From contig OX485804.1 of assembly GCA_950295325.1 (NCBI GenBank), positions 11,906,001 through 11,970,000 on the forward strand: a stretch of 64,000 nucleotides of DNA, in the 5' to 3' direction. This DNA comes from Polytrichum commune (Eukaryota; Streptophyta; Polytrichopsida; Polytrichales; Polytrichaceae). The notes under the pieces were generated by a model. The model made no database searches and was not told the origin of the DNA. It was given only the letters and a program-made list of their open reading frames with translations. A program made the position numbers and the translations under genes. Positions 53,751-64,000 of the stretch are shown piece after piece; the first letter of the stretch is position 1, and every line of letters begins with the position of its first letter.

Positions 53751-54211
53751 CTGAGGCCAAACTTGCCAAACCAGGTTGTTTTATTAGTGTGGGCCATGGT
53801 AATTCTCTAGAACACACATTCAATTTTCATGCCATACCAAATACCTAGTTCAAAAATACGTGTGGGCCAAATCAATTACTTTTTGTAGAAATTCATGTGA
53901 GTGGGAAACTATTTTATTCCTCTAACTAATACTCCATTCTATTCCATGTGAAGACTTAAGTAAAGACCCAGGTCTTGGACCCACATTATTTCTACCATGA
54001 CAGACAATTGAAGTGGTTCACGTTAATCATTCCCACATCAATCTTCTACCCATACTAGTACGACAATTTAGTGCATCTAACTTGATGTGAATCTGCAGTC
54101 TCCACTACTTCAATATATAAGAGTCTATGAAGTTGCAAGCATTTAGGAGTTATAGTTTCAAGGTTTGAGACTCTCCAATTGAGGTATACTACATTTTGGT
54201 AAGACGATGGT
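53751..54211. other. intergenic, no gene seen
   Basis: No supported feature. Confidence 0.3.
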
Positions 54212-54449
54212 CCTGGTCAATGATCGGGGAGAACCGGCAGTTAGTTTCAGATGAACTGGTTGAGTTTGAGAAATAACCGATTGAAGTTCAAGACTTCAGG
54301 AGAATTGCCGATCGTTTTAGAGGAATCTATAGAATATACCTCAAATTAATATAGAAAAACCGAAGGATGTCAACATGTAACTGGCTGGACTTGCAAACAG
54401 TAGGATCTCAACCGATTATGCCCAAAAATCTCCCCGATCACTGGCCCTG
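54212..54449 (+). mobile_element. family B element, copy 3, with inverted ends
   Basis: Left end CCTGGTCAATGATCGGGGAG and the complement of the right end, CAGGGCCAGTGATCGGGGAG, match at 16 of 20 positions. The interior has GATGAACTGGTTGAGTTTGA and AGAGGAATCTATAGAATATA. A CAGGG-type terminus suggests hAT. No clear target duplication was found, so assignment is tentative. Confidence 0.6.
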
Positions 54450-54480
54450 GTATGTTTGATGATACAACAAATTGGTGCAT

Positions 54481-54506
54481 TCTTCTTCTTCTTCTTCTTC
54501 TTCTTC
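54481..54506 (+). repeat. (CTT)n microsatellite
   Basis: About nine TTC/CTT trinucleotides. Confidence 0.9.
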
Positions 54507-55033
54507 AGACAAATCATTTTTTAATGGCCCTGCCCTAGCATTCATGTCATGCAGGACTTTGCACCGTGCTGGGGGAGGGAGAAACCCCATCACTTAGACT
54601 TGAAGGTGCCGATGAGAGCAACGTGGTTCATATTTCACAACTTGCTCTTGCAATGCTAGGTCTTAAACCACCCCGGGAGATGGCTCAGGGAGGTCACTAG
54701 CGAAAATTGTAGAAATAACGTGCGATGAAAAATAAGGTCTAATATAATCATTGTAGATAAATTTTGCAAAAAAGTGCATTTAGTATAGGGGTTTTAAAAT
54801 AATGAAACGTGTTTACATGTAAAATATCATCACATATAATGGCCTCTTTTATCTGATCAGTACATGTAAAATAGCATGGAAACAATTACTAGGGGTAGCT
54901 TGTCTAGGGTAGGGTTTGTGCTAATGAATGAAAAGAGGCAATTTTTTGTTGAAAAAACTTGGATAAATGACTTTGCAGGTTGGTTGGCTTGAACGAAACT
55001 AAACCAACGTATATTGTGTGGAGTTAATGTTCT
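54507..55033. other. intergenic, no gene seen
   Basis: No supported feature. Confidence 0.3.
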
Positions 55034-55041
55034 CTACCTAC

Positions 55042-55803
55042 CAGAGCCCAACATTTTCCTTTAAATTTGCACCCATACCCAGACCATGCCCATCAGCAAC
55101 GACCTATGCCCACCCATGCCCACCCATAGCATGACATGTGCGCACCCATGCCCACCCATGCCCACCCATGCTATTCAAACTGCGCCCATGTATTCAAAAA
55201 TTGTGTAATGTGTATTACTCGCCTACACCAAGTCTTGGTTGGATTGGACAAATAAAAGGTCGTTCACTATCGTTGGCTTCAGCCCGGAGCGCTTCTTGGT
55301 TAGCGTATTCCTTGCATTTTTTCCTCTCGCTCCTTACCACTTTACAACATCCTCTTTTTCTTGAGTTTTGGAATCCTCTTGGCAGGACCGGGTTTAAGGT
55401 AGGGTGGGAAAAGCAAAAGCACAAGAAAGTGACAAAAAAGAGACCGAGGATTCTTGGGAGCCTAGGGACACACTCAAGAAGGAGGAGAACAAGAAGAAGA
55501 CACACTGAAGGATGGACTCACCTTACTGGGTGAAGGTGATTCGGTGCTCTTACCCTCGAAAGCATTGAATGAGAGCTCATTCAATGACCCCTTCCAATAT
55601 ACTTTGCTTTAGCCCATGCTCACCCATGAAAAATAATATTGAACCCATGCCCACCCATGAACAATAATATCGCAGCCATGCCCACCCATGCCCACCCATG
55701 CCCATCCATGAATAATAATATGGCACCCATGCCCACCCAAAACCCATGGGCATGGGTGGGCATGGTTATGGGCATGGGTATGGGCACCCAGTGTAGGGCT
55801 CTG
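55042..55803. mobile_element. non-autonomous hAT element with CCCATG minisatellite ends
   Basis: Direct repeats CTACCTAC at 55034-55041 and 55804-55811. Terminal repeats CAGAGCCCAACA and, complemented from the right, CAGAGCCCTACA. Both subterminal regions are packed with CCCATGCCCACCCATG words (55075-55190 and 55615-55800), the last part partly inverted. The centre (55200-55600) has no transposase. The 8-bp duplication, CAG-initial TIR and dense subterminal repeats are hAT features. The open frames across the centre are not called. Confidence 0.9.
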
Positions 55804-55811
55804 CTACCTAC

Positions 55812-57384
55812 ATGCCGGGAGGGAAAACTTCAACGCATTCTTTCGATTGCAATATTCTTTCCGATTTACATTCGCAATATAAGTAAAATAGGGTAGTTCT
55901 GAACGATCCCCCCCAAAAAATTATAATTATCAGTATTTTTTTATTAATATACAAGAATTTACCTTCATTTTGAAAAATACCATACCTTATAATATTTTTC
56001 TATAAGGTAAATAGCCCCCCAATGAATAAAACATGAGCGCACGTGTATACATTATAATATGGAGTGACCTCCCCGAGGAAGATGGTCTTATTTTCCGGAA
56101 CTCTCCCCTTGTTCTAGGATAGGACATTATGTGGGACGAGGGCGTTATGGGTGGCTTGGAATGCAATGTGCCAGGTGATTATCTCCCATGCCTTAAACAA
56201 GGCAAGGCCCTTCTTGTTGGAGTTTACAAAATTGTCAGGCCCGGTCCTTAGGGCCTTCCCCTATAAGCAGCTATAACTTTACCCGAAACGTTGCCAGGAA
56301 CTCCAACCTTAACCAATTCCGTGTCAGAAGTTAGCTTGGTACCGGATTCAATTCCAAGGTAGGTAACTAAATGTAATGGGTTAGTAAACTAAACATTATA
56401 CCCGTCCTGTCTAATTAAGTAAGCTCAAATCTTCTTGTGTCCAGAATCTACTGTTCAAAGTTTTTATGATTGTAAGTACCCCGTCAATTGAGCAGAAAAT
56501 AGGAAGTACCTTTGAGAGTTTGGCATTTGGTGCAAGTAAATTCCAAGCCCAGTCAAATGCCGGTAGCCAACTGACCTGATAAATGACATGGTAAAAGTAC
56601 TTCCATGTTCTGCCAAGAGGCAATTATATTGAATCAAGCCATTTTACTGCACCTGTCTAATTCAAGCCATAATTTCACAGCTAACTGTATAAGTGACATC
56701 CATGAAAGGCACTATGATAGTACATTTTACGATACAATATCCTCTGTACTAGTGCATGATACTTTTTCTGTGATAAGCATTTGGCATTTTCTAAGGATTC
56801 CGTAAATGTTGCCAAAGGGACTACGATGATGATGGCCACCCCTTCATGGCAGCTAAAGTGCACTAAAATGATCTATACATGTGATTTAATGTGACCCACA
56901 CTAATTATCAGTGATTCACTTAAATAAATTTGGGTGGCATGGGACACTTGCTGCTATATGATAAGTCATAGAGGTTTAAACAACCACTTCTAAGATGTGG
57001 TTTTGTTGACAGGTTTATCGTTTGAATTAACCCATTATAAAGATCACGCAATGTTATCCTTGATCTTCGACCACGGTCCATTAGATTATTTTAAATAATC
57101 TACATATGTTTTATGTAGTTGACAATATTCTGTATGTATGTACGTATGTACATGTTGACGAGTATAACACATGTAAACATGTAATCATATTATGTAATAA
57201 CCACATTAGATGATTTTGTAATCGTTTACACATTTAGTATCACGTATACTATTTGTGAAGGGCCGAAACTAGATGCCTAGAGGTCTCAAAGACACACATC
57301 CGCTAATTGCCAATATATACTATTCATCAACATAAATCAATTTTTATTTGAATTTTTATTTACATTATGACATTTAGCATAGCA
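55812..57384. other. intergenic, no gene seen
   Basis: AT-rich sequence without supported genes. Confidence 0.35.
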
Positions 57385-57720
57385 CAATGGGATACTTGAG
57401 ATGAACCAATTGACTTTGAAAAACGAGTGGTTGAGGTTTTGGGGTTTAGGAAAATTACCAATCATTTTAGTGGAATTCATGGACTATACCTCAAATAATT
57501 GAAGAATGACCGGAAGATCACAACATGTAACTGGTTGGACTTGGAAACACTAGGAGTTTTATTAATAATGTTCAAAAATCTCCCCGGTAATTTTCCTGAA
57601 GTCTTGATCTTCAACCAGTTATTTCTCAAACTTAACCGGTTCATTTGTGATGGGTAATCTTCCCGAAGTCTCAAACCTCAACCAATTATTTCTCAAACTC
57701 AACCGCTTCATATGTAACCA
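57385..57720 (+). repeat. family B element, copy 4, rearranged
   Basis: The first half has the family order (GATGAACCAATTGACTTTGA, GTGGAATTCATGGACTATAC, CCCCGGTAA). The second half repeats the end motif TCTCAAACTTAACCGGTTCA then TCTCAAACTCAACCGCTTCA in opposite sense to the start. The right end is thus duplicated and inverted relative to the left, forming a fold-back. Confidence 0.5.
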
Positions 57721-58515
57721 TGTACTTGTAACTAGCGAAGAGAAGGAGGTCAAAGGTTAAAAAGGTTGTTGTCTTATTATACACAACTCTCCTTACATAT
57801 GTGAGAGATATGCAAGAAGCTATGTTTCATTTATAAAACTTTTCATACTAGATGGCATTTGCAAGCATGGCTAACTTCATTATCACGCATCTGCACACGC
57901 ATTGCAGATGAAAAACACACAAATGCAAGATGAGCGGGCTTGCTCTAAACATACTCATGTCAAGATATTAATAAGCGCACTTGAACGCAGTGTCTTGATG
58001 TGATAGTAATGGTGAAGGTGTTGATTATAAGTGCAACCTTGCATACTACGCCTCAAGAAAAGGTAAGTGAAACTGTTCCGCATGGGACACTAAATACTAC
58101 AAACAGTGTAGTGGTTTTCTAGTGGTTGTGGACTAAGTGGTTACACCATGTGATCAACCCATGATCAGACTTGTAGTGAGTTCAGTTTCAAATGCACACT
58201 CTTGTGATGTGTATATCTCGCTCAATTCCCTCTCAAACGAAGAAGATGAAGAGTATGTGTTGTCACTCTCCTCCTTCTCCTCCTCCTCTTCTTCAAATGA
58301 TCTTTGCAACTACATAACTTTACATATCAGATTCCACATGCTAACCCTCTGCGCAGATCGAGTCCCCCAAAATTCGTACAATTTGGCAACATCATCATAG
58401 CCTTGAAACACGACAAGCAACATGTTATATGCCATACTCTAGGCTGTTGAGGGTCCAGGACTAGTAGCCTCCACTACTGTAGAGGGCAATCTAGCTCAAA
58501 CACTTTGGATTCTGA
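57721..58515. other. intergenic, no gene seen
   Basis: Contains a short (TCC)n-like tract near 58269-58295. No supported gene. Confidence 0.3.
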
Positions 58516-58523
58516 AACTAATG

Positions 58524-59107
58524 CAGACCTTGGACAACTGCCAAAATAACTACAGTTAACTAGATTTTTCTCAATAAATTTTGGGGAATAACTATAATTA
58601 ACTAGAAAAAAATTCAGACGACTATAACTATGTAACTAACTAGATTTAACTAAAAAAACTTAAGTTTCAAGTAAAACATAGTTAATTGTAGTTATTAAAT
58701 ATGAATGTTAAGTCTCATAGTCATCATTTGTTTCGTTGTCGTCGTTAATATCTTCATCATTGGTGTTGTATTCTAGCATAGCCGGTCGCTTGGGAATAAA
58801 AGACTCTCATTGCGAGTTAAGCTTGACTACCTCATATACGCCAGAAATGAGTAAATGCTTGTTCATCTTTAGGAACTTGTTCACCTCAATAACACATTGA
58901 TGACACTACAACACTACAATGGATTTCCTGCACTCAACTTTAGTTAACCAAATATAACTATAGTTAACTAGATTTTTTGGTATACCAAATTTAGAACAAC
59001 GATAGTTAACTACATTTTTTGGCAAGTCAAATCGTGAACAACTATAGTTACAAAAAGAAACTAGTTAACTAAATAGTTGAATTACTTGGTTAGTTGTCCA
59101 AGGCCTG
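58524..59107. mobile_element. non-autonomous hAT element (584 bp)
   Basis: Terminal repeats CAGACCTTGGACAACT and, complemented, CAGGCCTTGGACAACT (15 of 16). Flanks AACTAATG (58516-58523) and AACTAATT (59108-59115) form an 8-bp duplication with one change. The interior repeats AGTTAACTA-type words (for example ACTATAGTTAACTAGATTTT) on both sides. No transposase. Confidence 0.85.
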
Positions 59108-59115
59108 AACTAATT

Positions 59116-60234
59116 TCCACATAAGAAACCATAGCTTGGTCCCAGCCAACGAGACAATGACACGTGGCAACCCTCTTCCCAACCTTGATTGGTTTATGCA
59201 TCAAAACCGGATGGGCAGCTTTGGCGATGCCAAAGTTCAGGCTCTAAGTTGGTGCCCTATACATTGCCCTCCTCCATGCAGGCAAAGGGAGGACATGACT
59301 TTGACAGGTACTCAACTGGAAAGTGATTTTTCTGGGACTTTGGCGAAACAAATTTGCTTTCGCCCTTAATATGCGCCGGTGTGCGAATATCCAACACAAC
59401 GGCCCTCCCTGTAAGACCGCTCTGTCGTGCAGACCTTGTTTCCTCCTAGTGCTAGTTGACCTTGCAATCACGCATTGGGGTGACCTTGCAATCACGTTTT
59501 TTGGAGCAAAGTCGTCACATAAAAATAACGTTGAAAGAAGCCACCCCATGCACCCGCGGGCGGTTGGTTGTTAGTCGGCTAGTAGAAGGGTCATAACTTA
59601 GTGCTAGTCAGGTGGGCAGGTATGAAGTAGGAAAAGGTGTGATGACCAATTAATGGGCCCATAATGAGGAATGGGTACCAAGAGACACACTGGAGCCCAA
59701 GGGGACTTGCCCTTGAGTTAACATGCATCAATGAAAGCGGAGCAGAGCCTGATAGCACCAGAGCCCCGTTTAATTGTGGATTCACTGTGGACTACTATTA
59801 TCGATGTTTTTTGTCACTTGTTGGAATTGAATTCCATGAAGTACTCACCCCTGCGAGCCTGCTGCGACGCCCCAGATCTTTAATTCCCTTCCATAGCACG
59901 GATTGTGTAGCGGAGGATAACATGCAAATGAAAACCCTGGCAATTTGCTCCTCCCTCAATACTAGTTGCAGTCGAATCCTGCGGAAAGTATGAAACCGAA
60001 AATCATTTGCATGACAAACGGAATACCACAGATTGTTGTTGTAATTGGCCAGGGCCACAGGTCCGCCTCTTTGAGCCAATTACCCCAAGGTGAAAACGAA
60101 CGAGGGCACATGGCACCAAACCCGTACCTCGACGAAAAATACTCGAATCCCCTAGGAAGGAAAACCGAAGCTGAAAAACAAATATTTACTACATGAAGAG
60201 CAATTGAGTATAGTAGCTAGGGATTGCTTCAAAC
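59116..60234. other. intergenic, no gene seen
   Basis: A block at 59650-59690 is shared with 25440-25510. Several short open frames on both strands show no family features. Confidence 0.3.
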
Positions 60235-60236
60235 TA

Positions 60237-60861
60237 CAGTAATCTCCCGCTTAAGTACACATCCTAGTTAAGTGCGCAAAATTCTTGACAAAAATTAGGG
60301 TTCACATTGTATTGTTTGAACATGTCATGCAGAGTCATTTGCCATGAATGCATGACACTTGACATTCATTGTCAATTTGTTAGCGTTTCACTAAAACGTC
60401 TCAAACAATCGTCACAGTTCATCATACATCTGTCCAACTTCCGCTTGAACATTGGAGCAAAGCAATTGGTCGTCGGTGTCAAGGACATTAGAGCTTCAAA
60501 ACCTTTGAAGTCGGTAGCACTTCCAAATTCAACAAATGTCTCGATAGGCTGGATTTCGTCGTCGATAGGTGGTCTTCTTCAACTCGCATCATTTCCATGA
60601 CCTTCCGGATGGCACCTTCACCAACATCATACTCCCGCCCCAACGCCCGCTTGCTCGGCACATTCGGCTTGCTCAACTTTGCAATGATTTCACATCGTTG
60701 AGCTTCGGTCAAGCAGGTTGCTTCAAGTTTCATTCATTTCCCGTTGCGCTTCATCGAATTAGAAGATCTAGAAAACTATATGAGTAAAGTACACACATAC
60801 CAACTAAGTGCACACCAACTGCTCTAATTCAAAGTGCATACTTAAGTAGGAGAACATTGTG
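60237..60861 (-). mobile_element. pogo/Tigger-type element, internally deleted
   Basis: Flanked by TA (60235-60236, 60862-60863). The left end CAGTAATCTCCCGCTTAAGT and the complemented right end CACAATGTTCTCCTACTTAA share the CTCC..CTTAAGTA core, as in pogo-like TIRs. The only coding part left is a helix-turn-helix segment. About 625 bp, so most of the transposase is gone. Confidence 0.7.
60488..60733 (-). pseudogene. pogo/Tigger transposase N-terminal HTH remnant
   Basis: The minus-strand frame reads LTEAQRCEIIAKLSKPNVPS and KRALGREYDVGEGAIRKVME, the typical CENP-B/pogo N-terminal helix-turn-helix that binds transposon ends. After about residue 45 the similarity fades. The DDE catalytic domain is absent. 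Known plant pogo-like proteins start in the same way. It lies inside the TA-flanked element at 60237-60861. DNA binding could survive, but this is inference. Confidence 0.75.
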
Positions 60862-60953
60862 TATAAAAGTATTATCCCAACTGTGGGCAAAGATTGAAAC
60901 ACGGTAGTCGCCGTGAGTATTATGTTGCTAGCTTGGTGACATGCTCTCATGAG

Positions 60954-61200
60954 CGGCCGGGGATTCGTGGCACTCAAGTAAAATCATCCGTGCGGATGAA
61001 AAAAACACAGGAATCATCTAAATGGCTATTTTGGGGCAATTTGATTCCGGAAATAGAGTCAAAGGCCCCGAATTAGTCTAGTGACGTCACATTCGAATGA
61101 ATCGGCCCTCAACCCCATAGGGGGGCTTTTATTATTGGAGCCACTTCATCCACGATATCTTGGATGGATGATTTTACTTGAGTGCCACGAATCCCCAGCC
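60954..61200. mobile_element. hAT-like MITE with near-perfect long TIRs
   Basis: Direct 8-bp repeats CTCATGAG at 60946-60953 and 61201-61208. The left end (CGGC then CGGGGATTCGTGGCACTCAA) and the complemented right end (GGCT then GGGGATTCGTGGCACTCAAG) match for about 31 bp without error, through GTAAAATCATCC. 247 bp, non-coding. Confidence 0.92.
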
Positions 61201-61208
61201 CTCATGAG

Positions 61209-61780
61209 CCAGGATATACACAACTCGTGTACACGGGGCATGGACTCGGCCACCACTTTGGGTCAAGGATTTGTGGCAGCCATCTACTGTAAGTAGGGGC
61301 TGAAAATATTGGGAACCCTTTTCGTTCCAATTTCCCTCTTTAAATTCATTTTGACCTCAGAATTAGCATCCGAGACCTTGAATTGGTTTAGTGAGATTAA
61401 GTTGGGCAAATCAATCAAGAACTTGTAGGGGGTGGGGGTAGGTTATTACTAGACGCCCTTACATTGTTGCCCCATTGCCATCACAAACCTTTAGCCCACC
61501 AACTTGGAAATCACTTTGTGGTCTCTAGGTAAACACATTCATGATCAAGTTGCTATTCTATAGCTACTCATTTTATATTATTGACTAGTGTGAACCTAAA
61601 AATGACATCAAAGATCTTGAGTTAGTTTAATGGGTTCCACTTGAGTAAACTAGCCCTCCACATTTAAGAAGCTCGTTTTTAATAAGTTTCCTTCATTGAT
61701 AAAGAAAGAATTGCAAGTGACTTCACTCAGATGCCACAAAGGCCAAGCCCACCAACTCCATGTCTCGGTCCACAATTATC
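61209..61780. other. intergenic, no gene seen
   Basis: No supported feature. Confidence 0.3.
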
Positions 61781-62001
61781 TACATTGACTATCCCAATTA
61801 GCGCGCATTCCTATTCGGAGTTACGCAGTGTAATAATGTCTTACTCAAGAGTCCAATATCTGCTAACAAAAGTTTAATAGGTTGTTCGAATATTATAGAA
61901 CATAATTGACTTTGCTCATTAAACAATTACATTTTCGTTAAAAAGTTATAGCAATGCATAACTCCTAATAGTAACACGAAATAAATGGGATAATCAATGT
62001 A
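61781..62001. mobile_element. TA-flanked MITE
   Basis: Starts TACATTGACTATCCCAATTA and ends ...TGGGATAATCAATGTA. Terminal inverted repeats extend with gaps through TTACTATTAGGAGTTA-type sequence for about 60 bp. 221 bp including TA. The right arm (AAAAGTTATAGCAATGCATA) resembles that of the MITE at 62551-62773. Confidence 0.7.
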
Positions 62002-62550
62002 GCTCCAATGCAAGACATACATCAATCCTACAACTTAAATCATCCCCGAAAAAATGATTTGGTATTTGTGGCGTTGATGTTAGAGGAATAAATGGGTAGA
62101 AAGATGTCCTAAGTAGGCTTGCAATTGGTTCTTTCTTGCTTCACTTAGGGACTAAGTATAAAAATAATTATTTTCGAACTATAAGTGACTCCCAATGTTT
62201 TCACCTTCAACTTACATGAGCATAGTCCAAGTTAAATTTGGGTCTACATATTCATGCATTAAGGAGCCTTGGTTTAAGGTTGCTGATCGATGGGCTTTGG
62301 AGTATGCATAATGTGCATTTATCATCTAGTTGTCACCAATGTTGTGCGGGTGTTTTGTTCCAACCAGGTGGCAAACTACAATACATGTTCCTCAAATATG
62401 AAATATCCGACCTACATGGTATCACATCCTTCAATGCCAATATACTAATACCCATCAATTGATATCTCTCATCACCTCTCTATATTTTTGAACCTTTACC
62501 AAATGTTTTCAATGCCATGACACACATTTCAAAACCCTAAACTTACCCAT
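62002..62550. other. intergenic, no gene seen
   Basis: No supported feature. Confidence 0.3.
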
Positions 62551-62773
62551 TACACCGTTTATGGTATTTAGTGTCACTTACTATTTGAACTTACGTTGTG
62601 CTATAACTTCTAAGTATAGAACCGGTTTTTTTTACCAGCAAAGGTCGAATTGGTTGTTTAGACACTACAGAACACTAACATCTCCACTTAGTAAAAACTA
62701 AAATCAACAATAAAATGTTATAGCAGTATGTAACTCCAAATAATAAGTGACACTAAATAGTATAGACGGTGTA
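62551..62773. mobile_element. TA-flanked MITE with 60-bp TIRs
   Basis: Starts TACACCGTTTATGGTATTTA and ends ...ATAGTATAGACGGTGTA. Inverted arms align through GTGTCACTTA.TATTTG and GCTATAAC for about 60 bp. 223 bp including the TAs. Non-coding. Confidence 0.8.
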
Positions 62774-63739
62774 GTGTATGGGAAAAGGATACCTGAACAA
62801 CATTGGTCTTGATAGCTCGAGAATCTCCTCGATTAATTGCATATGATACTCGTGCTTCCGTTTCTTCCCCCTATGGTAACTTTCACTTATACACACAACA
62901 GTCATGTCCCGAGCGTGTAAATGTGGGAGCAAATGCAGATCTTGCAGAGGGAATGGTAGTCGGAGCAGTAAAGGGGCTGGAGGTGAAAAGTAAAGAGGCC
63001 TGAGGTCAGAGTACCAGTGATGAGCACTTCGAAGTGCCTGGCAAGAAATTTGACATTCATAAAGGGCACTTGAGGTGCCGTCCAACAGCCCAGCCCAGGC
63101 AAGGCTCTGATGATTAGAAGAATCAGAGAAGGGAGGGGAGTAAAGACTTGAGAGAGAGAGAGAGAGATGAATCCGGTTATATATACAGGACTCCTAGCTA
63201 GCTAGTCCCTCGAGTGAAAGTATTGCAGCTCTGACATGGAGTTTGTATTGGGCCGGGCCGGCTTCAAGAGGTAGCATACAAGGCTCCTTTATGTCCACTG
63301 ACACAGTGGTTCCCAGCAGAGGCTTTCGCCTTTATGAACCAAGTTGTTATATCGTGAGTGTTAATCTTGCACTCGGGGTTGCCAACTTTTCTCTATATAT
63401 TATAGTAGAGGCGTCTATTCCCAATCGAGACCCCATCGGCAATCTGTAGGGTACCGCAGGGATTGAATTTCGATCGGGCCGGAATCAATAGTGTCATGAC
63501 ACATGTCCTAGTTTTGAGTGCTTCTACTCTCTATAGTAACAACCAGTCACTTGAGACAAAGATGAGGTTTTCCTTTATAATTTACCAAAGATTCATGATA
63601 TCTATCACGTTCATCCACATGCCTACGACAAAAAGAATTTATAATGGGTTTCATGATTGTTGGTGGTTGTCACCGAGACTTGAAAGTGGCCCAATAGCTT
63701 AAGGTGTTCAGTGGGCCTTATGTGGACCTTATGTGATCA
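62774..63739. other. intergenic, no gene seen
   Basis: Includes an (AG)n run at 63149-63167 followed by TATATATA at about 63179. This is promoter-like, but no coding frame follows. A 110-codon minus-strand open stretch (62753-63085) shows no family features. Confidence 0.3.
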
Positions 63740-64000
63740 TTCTTCTTAAGTTTGAATGGTATATGACAAGGCATATAAGGAAGAACGGATCTACAAGGAC
63801 ACATGATTGGACTATGTGCTCAAACAAAGATATCATTCTATGTTCCATGGTGAAGCTAATTGGGAGGGCCTACATTGTGACCTTTCAAAGATTTATGAGA
63901 AAAAATCTCAATTGGGACTCTTACAACATTTGCATGTCTACTAACATCTTGAAACTTGACATGGCAATCTTCATGACTCTTAATAAGTATTTGGATGAGA
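63740..64000 (+). repeat. dispersed repeat, also at 5540-5790
   Basis: Continues past the window end. Blocks match 5540-5790 in order (GGACTAT, TTGGGAGGG, AATCTTCATGA). Non-coding. Confidence 0.45.

Noticed and set aside
55138-55533. Open frames of 96-131 codons on both strands
   Set aside because: They lie inside a non-autonomous hAT element and begin in its minisatellite. Composition is repeat-driven.

Overview
The window is nuclear DNA of a land plant, most likely a large repeat-rich genome. Evidence: a plant-specific WW-domain gene of the CFL1/GIR1 type with ordinary GT-AG introns, TTTAGGG telomere-type motifs, tRNA-derived SINE heads, plant-type Ty3/Gypsy and hAT elements, and many short non-autonomous DNA transposons. 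I cannot fix the species. A seed-free or other non-model vascular plant is only a guess.

Only one ordinary gene is well supported: a three-exon CFL1/GIR1-like gene (8530-11160, +), with a WW domain split by intron 1, an EAR-type LxLxL motif and a C-terminal CxxC...CxxC finger. The rest is mostly mobile DNA. 1-7.9 kb: a SINE head, two inverted copies of one TA-flanked MITE, a 292-bp tandem array containing the MITE end, and a MULE-type MITE. 13-24.6 kb: three copies of a second MITE family, a second MULE-type MITE with a perfect 11-bp target duplication, and several decayed coding-like patches. 26.1-28.7 kb: a complete hAT element with matching ends and an 8-bp duplication. Its transposase frame is kept throughout and broken only by TAA/TAG codons. 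It lies inside another decayed reading frame.

33.6-45.1 kb: a complete, very young Ty3/Gypsy element in minus orientation. It has two 2148-bp LTRs, a 5-bp duplication AGGCC and one unbroken 2079-residue Gag-Pol frame (gag, zinc knuckles, protease, RT, RNase H, integrase). 45.2-46.1 kb: an eroded hAT transposase. 46.3-48.0 kb: several tandem arrays and a second tRNA-like head. 48.6-50.6 kb: a frameshifted relic of a different Gypsy lineage. 51.6-64 kb: more non-autonomous DNA elements, three with 8-bp duplications, and a deletion derivative of a pogo/Tigger element that still encodes its DNA-binding helix-turn-helix.

No operon, CRISPR array or multi-gene pathway is visible. The genes do not work together. 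The window is best read as a record of successive and nested transposition, with cytosine-to-thymine type decay of older coding frames. Statements about identity rest on reading motifs by eye. No alignment or database search was run.
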